DNA of 64,000 bases from Mycoplasma nasistruthionis. GTDB lineage: Bacteria; Bacillota_I; Bacilli_A; Mycoplasmatales; Metamycoplasmataceae. The notes beneath the pieces were generated by a model that did not search any database, was not told where the DNA came from, and was given only the letters and a program-made list of their open reading frames with translations. Positions within the stretch are counted from its first letter, which is position 1. Every line of letters starts with the position of its first letter. Location of the stretch: positions 124,001 to 188,000 of the forward strand of contig NZ_CP040825.1 of assembly GCF_006228185.1 (NCBI RefSeq), in the 5' to 3' direction. Positions 1 to 12,600 of the stretch are shown here, in pieces. The position numbers and the translations under genes were made by a program.

Positions 1-678
1 AAAAATGATGAATTATTAACTAATAATCAATTTGTTATACCGATTGATGCTTCATCATTGATTTTAAAGTTGTTAAATATCTTTAAGATCAATTATGTTT
101 ATGAAAACTCTTTAAATCAATCAAATCATATTTTATTTGATTATTTTAAAGGTTCTTATTCGGTGCAAAAAAATCAAAATTTAAACTTTGAAAGTTTTGA
201 CTTTTTATTTAGTTTGATTTTGATGATGCAAAATTATAAAAACAACAATAACTTATTTAGTTACAAATACCAAAAAATGTTAAAGGCATCTGATCGTTGT
301 TTTTTAAGTTATAAATATTTAAAACACAATCCAAATGACCTTTATAACTTATATAACCATTTAAAAGAAAGGCAACGTTTAAATAAAGCAATTAAGATTC
401 AAAGTATTAACTGAATTGATTTTAGTAATTTAGGTTATACATATTTAATTAATATCAGACTAAAAATCAAGTATGCTGAAGTTAATTTGTTTATTAACTA
501 TGATTTAGCAACTAAACAAATTGAACTAAAATTTGAAACTCAGCTTTTAACAACTAAACATTGAAAATTTAGCGATAAGTTGCACGAAAAGTTATTGGTT
601 ATACAAATTAAAAATTCAATCAACCGCTTAATTAAAAAACTAGCTAAACAAACTAAAGGAGCAAAAAATGACAAATAA
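1..678 (+). CDS. C-terminal part of an unrecognised protein (gene begins before the window)
   Basis: Open in frame 1 from the first base to a TAA at 676-678, giving 225 visible residues once the UGA codons at 412 and 562 are read as Trp. The product is rich in Asn, Lys, Leu and Tyr with no visible signal peptide or membrane segment, and its last 30 residues are basic. The stop overlaps the hisS start by 11 bases, so it is probably cotranscribed and translationally coupled with hisS. I do not recognise the family. Confidence 0.7.
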
Positions 679-2050
679 AATCAAATTTGAAAAAATAAGC
701 AAAATTAAAGGAACAAGAGATTTTGATACTTTCAATTATGCACTTAGAGATGAAATGATTAATGCGTTTAAAAACCTAGTTACAAACAATTCATTTCAAT
801 TAATTTCTACTCCAATTATTGAAGATGCTAGACTATTTAAGCGTTCGGTTGGTGAATCTGAAATTGTTAAAAAAGAAATGTATGAATTTCAAGACAAAGG
901 AAAGCGTGATTTAGTACTAAGACCTGAAGGAACAGCAAGTTTTATTCGTGCTTATATTGAAAATAACTGAGAAAACCTAAACAATAAACGTTATGCCTAT
1001 ATTGGACCGATGTATCGTTATGAGCAACCACAAAAAGGTAGATATAGAGAATTTTATCAAGCAGGTGTTGAATATATTGGTGCTAAAAACCCTTACAAAG
1101 ATGCACAAGTAATTAGTTTAGCTTTTTATTTCTTGCAAATGCTAGAAATAAACAATGTTTTATTAATTAACACAATTGGTGATAGTCAATCAAGAGCAAA
1201 TTATGAACAAGCTTTATATGATTATTTATTACCTTTCAAAGATCAGTTATCAGAAATTTCACAACAACGTTTAGCTGATAAAAAAGTGCTAAGAATTTTA
1301 GATGATAAACAAGATGTTAATAAAGATTTTATTAAGCAAGCTCCAATATTAAAAGATTATTTATCACCAGAATCTAAAGCGTACTTTGATAAATTACTAA
1401 AAATTCTGGATTCAATGGAAATTGAATATCAAATTTCTAATCAACTAGTTAGAGGATTAGATTATTATGATGAAATTGTTTTTGAGTTTATAGCAACTGA
1501 TTCATCATCTAATTCACAAGGTACAGTAATTGGTGGTGGAAGATATTCAAACTTAATCGAGCAATTAGGTGGTAATGCTCAATCATCAGTTGGATTTGGA
1601 GTTGGAATTGATAGAATCTTAGATTTACTATTAGATAACTTAGAAGCTTATCCAATTACTCAAGCTGTTAAAGATAACTTAGTTCCTGATATTTACATCG
1701 CTTTTAGCAATTTTGAAAACAACACTGAATGAGCTTTTGAATTTACTCATTCAATAGTTTATGACACTCTAAAAATGCAAGTTGAATATGACTTAATTAA
1801 GTCTAAAAATTTATATAAACGTTATTTAGAAACAAATGCACCTTTTTTAATTACTGATGATGCAAAACTAGGTTCGGATTTTATTGTTATTAAAACTAAT
1901 TTCTCAGATGATAGATGCGTTTTAAGAAAAAATGCAAATACTTTTGAAGATGCATATCGTTTTATTATTGAAAACGGTAAAGATGTAATTAATCCTACCT
2001 CATTAGAACAATTAGAAGAATTATTTGATCAATATTTACAAGAAATTTAA
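668..2050 (+). CDS. hisS: Histidine--tRNA ligase
   Basis: Class II synthetase that charges tRNA-His in the cytoplasm; 460 residues, slightly longer than the usual 420-430. Class II motif 1 region starts at KIKGTRDF (about residue 13), motif 2 is around MYRYEQPQKGRYREFYQAG (about 115-133), the histidine-binding motif LVRGLDYYDE is near 259, and motif 3 is GFGVGIDRILDLL near 311. UGA is Trp at 968 and 1730. The ATG at 668 follows an AAAGGAG ribosome-binding site. It is followed after 10 bases by aspS, the common hisS-aspS pairing. Confidence 0.97.
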
Positions 2051-2060
2051 TAGGAAAAAT

Positions 2061-3770
2061 ATGAATAAACAAATAAAAAATAATCAACTAAGATTATCAG
2101 ATGTTAACAAAGAAGTGACTTTATATGGTTGAGTTGCTAATAAAAGAAGATTTGGTGAATTAAACTTTGTTGACTTACGTGACAAATTTGGAATTACACA
2201 ATTAGTTTTTAATACACCAATTCACTTCACTAAAGAATCGGTATTAAAAGTAACTGGAAAAGTTGTAGCAAGAAAAGACCCTAATTTAGATTTATCAACT
2301 GGACAAGTTGAAGTTTTAGTTTCAGACTATCAAGTTTTATCTTTATCAAAAGAACAATTACCATTTCAAATTAGAGATGATATTGAAGTTAAAGAAGAGT
2401 TAAGACTTGAATATCGTTACTTAGACTTACGTCGCCCAGTAATGCAAAAAAACATTAAATTTAGAAATGATTTTATTTTTGCATTACGTGAATTTTTACA
2501 GAAAAATGATTTTACAGAAATTGAAACACCAATCTTATCAAAAGCCACCCCAGAAGGTGCAAGAGACTTTTTAGTACCAACTAGAAATGATGCTAATCAA
2601 TTTTATGCTTTACCACAAAGTCCGCAATTATTTAAACAACTTTTAATGATTGCTAACTTTGAAAAGTATTATCAAGTTGCTAGATGTTTTAGAGATGAAG
2701 ACTTAAGAAAAGACCGTCAACCAGAATTTACACAACTTGATATTGAAGTAAGTTTTACAGATGTTGAAGTATTTCAATCATATATTGAAAAAATGATTGC
2801 ATATGCTATCAAACAAACTTTAAACAAAGAAATCAAAGTACCATTTGACAGAGTAGACTTTGACGAATGTATTGATAAATATGGAACTGATAAACCTGAT
2901 TTTAGATATACAAAATTCTTACAGTCAGTACCAGAATTTTGTAATTCATCTGACTTTAGTATTATCAAAGATGCTCCAAGCAAACGTTTATTAAAAATTG
3001 ATGAATTAATAACTAAAAAAGACTTTAAGAAACTAGAAGAAATAGCTAAGAAAAATGGTGTTAATGCATTATTTTACTTTACATATGACAATCAAGTAGT
3101 TGAAACAAATTATGCTAATAAAATTCCAGCTGAAGAAATACAACAGTTAGTTAACAGTCAAGAAGTCAAAAATGGTTCATACTTTGTATGTGTTGGCAAA
3201 TACGATAAAGTTAGTCAAGCTTTAGGTGCATTAAGAGTAGAATTGAATTCATGATACAACTGAGCTAATCCAGACCAGTTAGATTTTAAATGAATTATAA
3301 ATTGACCAATGTTTGAATATGATGAAAACAACAACAGTTGAGCAGCTGCACATCACCCTTTTACGCAATTTGAAACACCAATGGATCAATTAGATTCATT
3401 AGATAAATCACAAATTAAAGCTAGAAGTTATGACTTAGTTTTAAACGGTTTTGAACTTGGTTCTGGTTCTGCTAGAATTCATGATGCTAATATGCAACAA
3501 AAAATGTTTGAAATGATTGGTTTAGATAAACAAGCTCAAGAAGACAAATTTGGTTTTTTCCTAAAAGCATTTGAATACGGAATTCCTCCACACTGTGGTA
3601 TTGGGTTAGGTTTAGACCGTTTAGTTATGCTTTTAACAAACCAACCTACAATTAGAGAAGTTATTCCGTTCCCTAAAAATTCTAAGAATCAAGATATGAT
3701 GACACAAGCGCCTTCAAATGTTTCTTCAGAGCAACTAGATGACTTATATTTAGCAATTAAAGACAACTAA
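2061..3770 (+). CDS. aspS: Aspartate--tRNA ligase
   Basis: Class IIb synthetase, 569 residues, charging tRNA-Asp. The N-terminal OB fold that binds the anticodon shows [20 protein letters not shown] (about 21-40). Motif 2 is [20 protein letters not shown] (about 211-230) and motif 3 is [13 protein letters not shown] near 513. Several UGA codons (2131, 3252, 3262, 3291, 3303 and others) are Trp, and the frame is open only with them read through. The ATG at 2061 has GGAAAA upstream. The gene ends at a strong hairpin terminator. Confidence 0.97.
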
Positions 3771-3774
3771 TTAC

Positions 3775-3801
3775 AAATCACACTACTAAGTGTGATTTTT
3801 T
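3775..3801 (+). terminator. Rho-independent terminator of the hisS-aspS unit
   Basis: AAATCACACT (3775-3784), loop ACTA, AGTGTGATTT (3789-3798), then a T run. It lies just after the aspS stop. Confidence 0.85.
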
Positions 3802-3806
3802 GTTAC

Positions 3807-3839
3807 AACAAAAAATGTATCTGAATACAGATACATTTT
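3807..3839 (-). terminator. Rho-independent terminator of the phospholipase gene
   Basis: A 12-base-pair perfect stem, AAAATGTATCTG (3812-3823) and CAGATACATTTT (3828-3839), with loop AATA. Read on the minus strand it is followed by a T-rich tail. It sits 5 bases beyond the minus-strand gene that ends at 3844. Confidence 0.8.
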
Positions 3840-3843
3840 AAAA

Positions 3844-6800
3844 TTAACTTCTTTTACGTTTTTTGATAATAAATCAAATAAATAATGGAATAGCAATTAC
3901 AGGAATTAATAATAATGATAATAGATAATAAGGCTTAGAAGCGTTTTGGTTGTCTTTTAATTGTGTATTTGCTTCTTGTTGAGCTGTTAGATATCTTTGT
4001 TGTAATAGTTTAAATTTAGCATCAATAATAGCCTGTGTATTATTGTTGTTTTTGTTATCCATTATGTCTTGTAATTCATTAGAAATCTTTTCAATGTCTT
4101 GAACTAATTCATCTTGAACCTTACCATCAACTTGATTGTATAACTCTTTTGTTTTAGTTATTAAATCTTGAACTTGATTGTAGTTTAACACAGTTTCTTC
4201 AGCAGGAGCCGGCTTAGGTTCTTCTGGTGTAGGTGTAGGTTCAAATTCAGGTTCAGGTTGTGGCTGTGGAGCTGGATCTGGATTTGGCTGAGGCTGTACT
4301 TCTGGGTTAGGATCAGGTTGTGGTTCAGGATTTACAGGTTCATCTGATGGCCGATGATCTCTTGGGTTTTCTGGTTCAGATGGAACTTCGTTCTCAGGTC
4401 CTTCAGGTATCGGCATAGGCATAGGTGCATTATCTATTTGATTTTTTAGTTGAGCATATTCTTCAATTTTGCTATTTAAATCTTGAATTTTATTTTTAAT
4501 GATTTGTTCGCTATCAAATTCATTTACAGAATCATCATTTAATGTTAAATTGACTTTGTTAATTAAATCATCATATTTCATATCCATTAATTGAGATTTA
4601 AAGCTATTTAAATCAGATAATAATTTTTGTTGTTTTGCTTTTAAATCATTTAATGATATTTGGTTTAAGTTTAAAAATCCAGTAATAGCGTTATTTTGAT
4701 TTTCTAATAAGTTTCTATATGCAATTGAATAATAAACTTGTAATGTTCCTTCTTGGTCATTAGGTAAAATTTGTTGAATATTTACTTCTAAACCTAAAGT
4801 AGACGCATTATTTGAAATTTGTGCAATTTGTATTTCAGAAGGTAAAACTTGTTTGTTTTCAACTGAAAACATTAATTGTTGTTTTTTATTGTTGAAGTCA
4901 GTTTCAATTTGTGTTTGATATTGTTCTTGAATTTGTGTAAATTCATTGTTTAAATTATCTAGCAGTTGTCTTAAGTCATCATTATTTTTAGCTTCAAGTG
5001 CTTGTTGTGTAAGTGGTGATAATTTATTTTGTAATGACTGAATTAAATTAGCAACATCAGGATTTTCTTTAAAAGTATTAAATCTATCTTTTAGTGAATT
5101 AATACCACTAATCAATTGTCTTTTTTGTTCTTGTAGTTCTTGTTGTTGTTTAATTTGTTGATCTATTTGATTCTTTAGGTTTTCGTCATTAACTATAGCT
5201 TGTTGAATAGCTTCTGTTTTTTGTTTAATTTCTTCTAGATTATTATTGTTATTTAATCTGTTAGAACTTAAATCTCTGTTAATTTGATCCACTACAGATT
5301 GATATTGTGAACCTAGTGAAGAAACAGATGCTCTTAAATTCTCTAATGAAGAAACAGATGAATTGTAAATGTTTAAAGCATTTTGTAATTCTTGTTGTGC
5401 AGATACTTGCGCTGTTGTTAAAAAGTTGTTAATTGTTTGATTTTTTAAACGAGACATACCTTTGTATGAAACTTTAAATTGAAGTTCTAAAGTACCGTTT
5501 TCATCGTTTGGTGTTAAATACACATCAGAAACTGAAACATTTGTAGTGTCGTTATTTAATAATGTTAAATCACCAATAACTACAGCTGAAGGTAGTTTGT
5601 TTTTATTTGAAATTGAATAAATAACATTGTTATAGTGGTTTTCAAATGTTCTTTGCTCTTGTTGTCTTTGTAAGTCTTCTTGTTGTTGTTTTTTAACTTC
5701 GGCATTAATTTTTTCAATCTCAGGATCAATTTGATTTTTTAAAGTTGTTAAAGTGGCTACTAATTCTTTGTCTTTGTTTAAATCAGTGTCAGAAAATGCT
5801 GATTTAGCGTTTTCTACCTTTTGTTTTACTGAGTTTAAGTATGGTTCATAAAACTTAGCATAAGCAATAGTTGCATTGTGTTTATTAATTAAGTCATTAA
5901 TTTGACTAGCTATGTTATCAAAGTTTTTCTTAACTTGTTTTAATTCTTCTTTTTGTTTGAATTTTTCACTTTCAACTTTAGCTTTTTCAATTGTCTTCAT
6001 TAATGTTGATTGTTTTTCTTGAAGTAATGAAGCAGTAGCATTTACATTCTCTATAGCTTTATTTAATTCTGTATAAGCATTATAAACTTCAGTTTTTACA
6101 GTTCTTTCATTTTGATTATAGTATTCTTGATTTCTATAATTTGAATATTGTTGATATACAGATTTAGAAGTGGCAATTTGAGCATTTAAGTCAGTAAATT
6201 TTTGCTTTTGTTGATTATATTCAGCAAGTGTTGAAGCTTTAGCTAATGCATCCTGTGCTATTCTTTTCTGAGCTTCAGATAAATTGTTAAATGTTTGTAA
6301 ATCATTATGTGGCTGATTTTGAGTTATAGCTTGGTCAACTTCTGTTTTGATTTGATCTAATTGACTTTGATCAAAAGCCGATCTTAATTTAGCTTCTAAT
6401 GCATTTTTTTGATATAGATATAAATTTGAAGACGCTTTAACTTTAGCTAATTCAGCTTGAACGTTTTGATAAAACTCTTGATTTAAAATCTTTTTAAATT
6501 CTTCTAACTTATCATAAAGTGGTTTAATAACTTCATAGCTAACTCTGCTCTCTTTAGCTTCTTTCGCTTCATTATAGGCATTTATAAACTTGGTTTTTTC
6601 TTCCTGTGACATTTGAGTATAACCAGCAAGAGAAGAATAATTGTCAAAAGCATTAATTAAGTTTGTTAATTGCCCCATTAATTCATTTGTTTGAACGAAT
6701 TTATTAACTTTTTCTGTTAATTGAGTTATATCAATATTATTTTTTCATGTATTTAAATCAAGTTGTTGGTTGTAATTTAAGTTTTTTAAACTATCTAATG

Positions 6801-9327
6801 TTGAAACGAAAGATCTTTCGTTTAAGTTATTAGCATCTGATAAAACTCTGTTTGCACTTTCTTGGCTAACAGGATTTAAAGCGTTTAGTTTTTGGATAAA
6901 TAGTTGTTTTTGCTCTGAAAATAGTTGTGGTAATGAATTAATGTGTTCAATTGCTTTAGATAAAATTGCTGAATCACCTTTGATTTTATCTTTAACAGGC
7001 ATCAATTGATCTAAAAATTCTTTGATAATAGCTACACTTAAGTTTTTTGAATTTAAGTTTGAACGATAAGTATCTACTAACTCGGTATATTTAGTTTTGT
7101 CAGCATTAGGTTCAGAAGTAAATTTATATTCTTGTCTAAATGAAGCATCAGCGTCTAGTTCAACCTTAGCTTTGTCTAGTAATGTTTTAAACTCATTTAA
7201 TTGTTCAACTAATTCATCTACATTTGTAAGGTTTGTAACAACATTTGTAATTTGATTGCTAAAAATAGAAATATATTCACTTAAACGGTTTGTTTCAATA
7301 GCATTATTAATTTTTTTAACTACTTCTAAAGCTTTTTCAACTGTTGAAACAGTTTGGATGTTTGCTTGTGTAAAGTCTGAAACAACTTCTGGTTGTTCTT
7401 GCCCGGATGTAGCTGAATTTAGTAAGTTATTTAAATGTGCATTTAAGTCGGTCTGAGCTTTGTTAATTAAATCTGAGTATTTTGACTTACCATAGTCAAA
7501 CTTGCTAAATACTGTATTTAAACGACTGTTTAGATTTAAGTATTGTGATTGTTTATATGAAGCATCTAATTGATTATAAGTTTCATAAGCATGTTGATTT
7601 TTTGAAGCAAAGTTTTCAATCCCTGAAACATTTATTGATTCTGGAGTGTTGCTTTGATTAAATGCCATGTTAACTAAATTATTTAATTCAGTTTGTAGTC
7701 CATTAACTTTGTTTTTGTTGTCTTGTGAAACATAACTAGATGAAACTAGTTGTTTAAATGGATTAATAAATCCATTAAATGAGTTTAAAGAAGTTCTGAC
7801 TTTAAATAGTTTTGATTCTAAACCATTTCATGATGTTTCTAATTCATTTAATCTACGGTAATTAGCATCTGATGAGTTAGGTATCTTGTTTAACTCAACT
7901 AAGAATTTAGTATTAATATAGTTTTTAACATTTGGTGCTAAAGTATTAAAATCATTCATTAAATTTTGCACTCTTGTTTTTAAACTATTTAGTTTGTTTA
8001 AATAAGCATTGTCTAAAACAACAATGTTAAATGATATTTCATGAAATTTTCTTGATTCATAAAACGGGTTTTCCGGTGTCATTCTAAAAATCTTAATAGT
8101 AATTCTTTTACCAACTGAGAATTTTTCCCCATTTTGTAAAGTAATGTTTATACTATTTGAATTTGCTGTACCTGAACCAATTGTTCTGTTATCCATTGTC
8201 ACTTCATAATGAAGTCCATTTAAAGGACCGTTAATTGTAAATGTGTTAGTTTCTGCAACTGGAGCGTTTGCTGTAAATGAATTACGATCTAATGGATTAC
8301 CTAAATATCTGTTATTGATATCTCTGTCGCTGATGTAGTAGTTAGTTTTAAAAATAGCTTCAACTAATGAAGGACCAGGGAAGTCCATAAACACCATACC
8401 TAGTTTTTTATACTCTTGGTGTTCGTTTAAGTATTTGTTGATTTTAGGATTTATTTCTCTAGCAAAGTTATCAGGGTGAGAACCAAAACCACCGGCTTTT
8501 GACAAGAAGTTTAAGTATAGTTTGTTTGAATGATCTTCATTTGAATAACCAAACATTCTTTGTGCTTTTTCAATTTTTTCATTAACTGGAGCATTATATT
8601 CATCTTGCACGTGTTGATGACGATTGATGTAATCACCAAATTTAAACCCTCCAACACGACTAGTTGAAACTAAGTGGTGTCAGTGGTTTACAATAACCAT
8701 TTTTCCACGTAAGTTAGATAAACGATAATCTAAGTTTCAAGGTTCAGCACCATTTGGGTTAAATAAGAAATTTCTATACTTAGCAAGAGCGTTTTCGTAA
8801 TTTCTTTTTGCACTAGCTGCTTGACTAGTGTTGTCAACATTCATGTTTTCATCTTTAACTTTAATAACAACAGTTTCTTTTGGGTGTTGAACTAAGAATG
8901 CTGAAACTTGCTTTAAAAACTCTTCAAATGATAATGTAGAAGCTGCGGCCCCATGATAAATTCAACCATTAGATGAAACACGGATATCAAAACCACGAAT
9001 TCCTAAACGCAACTGGTTTGCAATGTTAAGAGATTGCGTTCTAGCGATTGCTCAACCAAAAGTTCAAGCAGCACCTGAACCTTCTCACATAGCACTATCA
9101 TGAGTTGAAGGAATAGATAATTCAAATAATTTTTTATTATCATTAACCGCACTCATTCAGTTTGAGAAGTCATATTGAGCAATATTGTAGTTATCGTTAA
9201 CTGTATTGTAATATGAATATCTTGTGTTTTCTCAAATTTTGCTTTGTTCTTGAGTGATTGGAAAAGCAGCAAATAAAGCTGATGAAGCTAGAATTGTTGC
9301 TGGCATTAAAATAAAACGTTTTTTCAT
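3844..9327 (-). CDS. Giant membrane-anchored surface protein with N-terminal PI-PLC domain
   Basis: A 1,827-residue protein. Residues 1-25 are a signal peptide. A phosphatidylinositol-specific phospholipase C X domain follows: PSTHDSAMW (His76, Asp77), LRLGIRGFDIRV (Asp114, Arg116) and IYHGAA (His125) match the B. cereus PI-PLC catalytic set His32, Asp33, Asp67, Arg69, His82; Asp315 in GMVFMDFPG may be the fifth residue. The rest is long helical coiled-coil-like sequence with two beta modules (about 1232-1302 and 1482-1550) carrying NDENGTL and NDQEGTL, like the Lipoprotein_17 domain. A Pro/Glu-rich stalk (about 1635-1711), a membrane segment (about 1800-1820) and a KKRKRS tail end it. RBS AAAGGGG precedes the start. 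The family assignment is inferred from motifs; the predicted activity is cleavage of phosphatidylinositol or GPI anchors at the cell surface. Confidence 0.88.
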
Positions 9328-9376
9328 TATTTACCCCTTTTTAAAACTAAAAACTAAATCTTTTTAAATAAATATA

Positions 9377-9420
9377 ATTATATATTTATTTATTAAAAAA
9401 TAACACCAAAAAGTGTTATT
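9377..9420 (-). promoter_or_regulatory. Putative promoter and palindrome of the phospholipase gene
   Basis: A minus-strand TATAAT lies at 9382-9377, about 50 bases before the start codon. A palindrome AATAACAC (9399-9406), six-base spacer, GTGTTATT (9413-9420) covers the expected -35 position, which is itself weak. The arrangement suggests an operator, but no regulator is known. Confidence 0.4.
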
Positions 9421-9641
9421 AATAAACTTTGATTAAATATTAGTTTTTATATCAATTAGTATAACAAATTGGCAAATAATTTATGATTATTTTTGTCAAA
9501 AAAACCAATTAAATACACTATAAAATCCCTGAAAAAAATATGCGTTATTTCTGATAAAAATTTTTGTAAATATGAAATTTTTACAGTTATTGTAATTTTT
9601 ATTATCTTTTATTGCACATTTTCCAAATTACGACACAGTCT
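9421..9641. other. Remainder of the divergent intergenic region
   Basis: Spacer between the two giant surface genes, AT-rich, with no convincing small gene. An open frame runs in from 9493 in phase with the downstream gene, but the signal peptide begins only at the ATG at 9697, so I treat the earlier part as untranslated. Confidence 0.5.
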
Positions 9642-9661
9642 TATATATATATATATATATA
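9642..9661. repeat. (TA)10 dinucleotide tract upstream of the giant repeat protein
   Basis: Ten uninterrupted TA units end 35 bases before the ATG at 9697, in the place where the -10 region or 5' leader should be. Such tracts are prone to slippage, so length changes could alter promoter spacing. A second (TA)10 lies at 62758-62777. Confidence 0.85.
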
Positions 9662-9696
9662 GAAATAAAAAAAGAAAAGAGACAAATAAAATATTT

Positions 9697-12600
9697 ATGC
9701 GGAATAAAATAATAAAAAATACAATTATTCCATTAACAGGAATTACCGCAATTTCTCTGCCGTTTTTAGGAGTATTATCGGCTGGAGCAAGTGGTAGTTT
9801 CGGGTCACTAACAAACAATGGAACAGATAAATATCAAGGAACATATCAACAGTTTAATAATATTAAATTTCAAAATGCTTGACATCATGCATCAGACACT
9901 GATTTTGGTTTTAATGCCGCAACCAATCATGATGATGTAAACAATTATGAATATAGTCAATTACAAACTGAAAGAAGATTGGCTATGGAAGGTGTTACAT
10001 TTAATCCTTCAGAGATTAAAACGCCTTATTTGGAAAATAAAGTTTTAATCGAAGAAATCATAGACAAAGAAAATAACAATTATTCATATGCAGTTTCTAA
10101 AAGTAATAAAAGAAAGTGAAGAATTACTTTTAATAATTATTTTTCACCAAGACAATCTGATATTAGAAACACTAATGAAGAAAACAGAAACCAAGACGCT
10201 GACAAAGCTAAATGATTTGCACCTAATACTTACAATGATAATAGAATGGGTATCATTCTGACAAAAGACTTAAAAATAGTTGATAACACTTTTAGAGCAA
10301 CTCTACTATTTAGAGACAAATTATATAAAGAAGTAGAATTAAATGCTTCCCAAACACATATAAGAGGTAGAACATATAAATTTATCAATAATGGAAATCA
10401 ATTTTATGCTTATAATGGAAATAAAATTACTAGACCAAAAGTTAGAGGAAACTTTAATGTTAATCTTATAAAATCGAAAGATTATAATTCAAACATTTTA
10501 ATTCAAGAAGAAGTCAAATTAAACAGATCATTTACACAAGATTGAGATTATAAAGATTGAAACAATAGCAATAGTGGTTTAGATCATGCTGCTTTCAAAG
10601 ATCAAATATCATTAGGTAATTTTAGGTATTTCACACTGATTAAAAAAGAAAGAGAAAATTATCATAACACTCTACAAAAAATTAATAATATTTGATATAC
10701 ACACAATGACACCACCTTTTCAAATGGTGCAGTAACATATGGTCAAAGTGTGGAAAGTTTATTTACAGGATTAGCTGCTCCTAATAATGGTTTAGACTTC
10801 ATGTCTGTTGATAATTGAAACAAAAACGATGCCAATGGTAAAAAAGTTTCAGCAACTGCAAATTATGCATTTTCTCAGCCATCTGCACAAGAAAAATTCA
10901 AAGCAGAAAGCTCTAAATTAAATGATTGACAAGAAAAAGCAACTCCTAATTATGCAACAACAGGAAGCACTGTTGATTCAAATAATGTTATTCAAACAAT
11001 TAATGGTATAACAACAGAAGTTTCAAATGCAATTAATGAAATGAAAAACACAGCTTGACAAGCTGATAATTCAGTTCTAAAAGTAAATACAACACCAGAA
11101 CAATATATTACAAAGATGTTTGAAAAAGTTGATTCAGACTTAAGCCAATTCTCAGAGGAATTTAAAAGAGTTGCTAAATCAGTTATTTTAAAACAACCAA
11201 GCAGAGAAAAAGCAAATCAATATCTACAAAATCTATTAGACATTAATGAATCATTGATCAAGATTAAAGCAGATTATGAAAAATTCAAAAATGTTCCTAC
11301 AGATTCAATGTATAGTGCCTTAGAAGATAATGAAGCAAATTCTGAATGAGTATATTTCAAAGAAAAAATTGAACAAGCTAAAAACTTCATAGAAAACTTT
11401 GATTCAAACAACAATATTGATGCTTCTTTTGAAAATGTGGCTTTAAAAGCTAATGAAAGTAGAAACGAAGCTTCAAACCTTGAAGAAGGTTATTCAACTT
11501 TAGATCATGATATTGATACAGCAAAAGCTGAAATTGATAAACTAGCAAGTTTAACTCCACAAGAAAGAGAAACTTACAAAAATCAATTAGACAAAGTACT
11601 AACAAGTTTTAATCCTAACTATAGAGTATTAGAAAATTATCCACAAAGAAAATTTGAAATTAGCAAAATTTTAGCTAAAGCCAAATTTGCTAACTTATTA
11701 AAAGGATTAAGTCCAATTACAAGAGATACTTTCTTTATCTACAATCCGAAGAAAACTAACCAATCATTCACATATGCTTCAAAAATGCAAGAAGCTTTCG
11801 ATAATGCCTTAAATGGTGTAGTTTCTTCAAATGCCGAAGATGCCTCAAATGTATTTGAACAATTCAAGAAAAAGTTGAAGCATCTGCAACAACTATCGTA
11901 AATGTAAACAACGGTATTCAACCATACCCATCATTAAACAGAGCACAAAAAGCACACTTTATTAATGATTTTACAAATTGAGCAATAAATGCTGAAAACC
12001 CAGTTGACACTGATCCTGCTTTCCAAGACATCAAATCAAAAGCAATAGCTGTCGGAAATGCAATGAAATCATTGAATTCAACTTATGTAAGATATGCTCG
12101 TCCTACTGGTTCGATGTATGTTTTAGACAAGCCTAAATATTTAGATGCTTCTGAAACTACCAAAACTGCCTTTGACAATTCAGTAGATTTAGCAAGAAGA
12201 GTTTTAGAAAGACCTGCTAGAGATGGTGCAGCTCAAGTTCCATTTATTGATGAATATTTAGATGTAACAAAATTGGAAGAAATTAAAAATCAAGTTGTAG
12301 TTGATGAATCTAAACTAGACGGAGTTAAACAAGGATTAATTAACAAAATTAAATCATTAGCTTCAAAAGTTAATAATCAAGAAGTTTTAACTGACAAACA
12401 AATTGAAGACTATTTAGCTCAACAACAAGCTTCAGGGTTCTTGGCTGATTCAACATTTAAAGCTGACAAAGTTAATGAATACTTTGACAGTGCTTATCAA
12501 GCGTTAGTTAAAGATAAAGTTGCTGAACTATTAAATAGTTCAAGTAATTTAAATGAAGCCGATAAACAAACTGCTTTAGCTCAAATCGACGCTGCTAAAT

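Noticed and set aside
9493-9696. Longer N terminus for the giant repeat protein
   Set aside because: In frame, but it would run through the (TA)10 tract and bury the signal peptide; the ATG at 9697 fits better.
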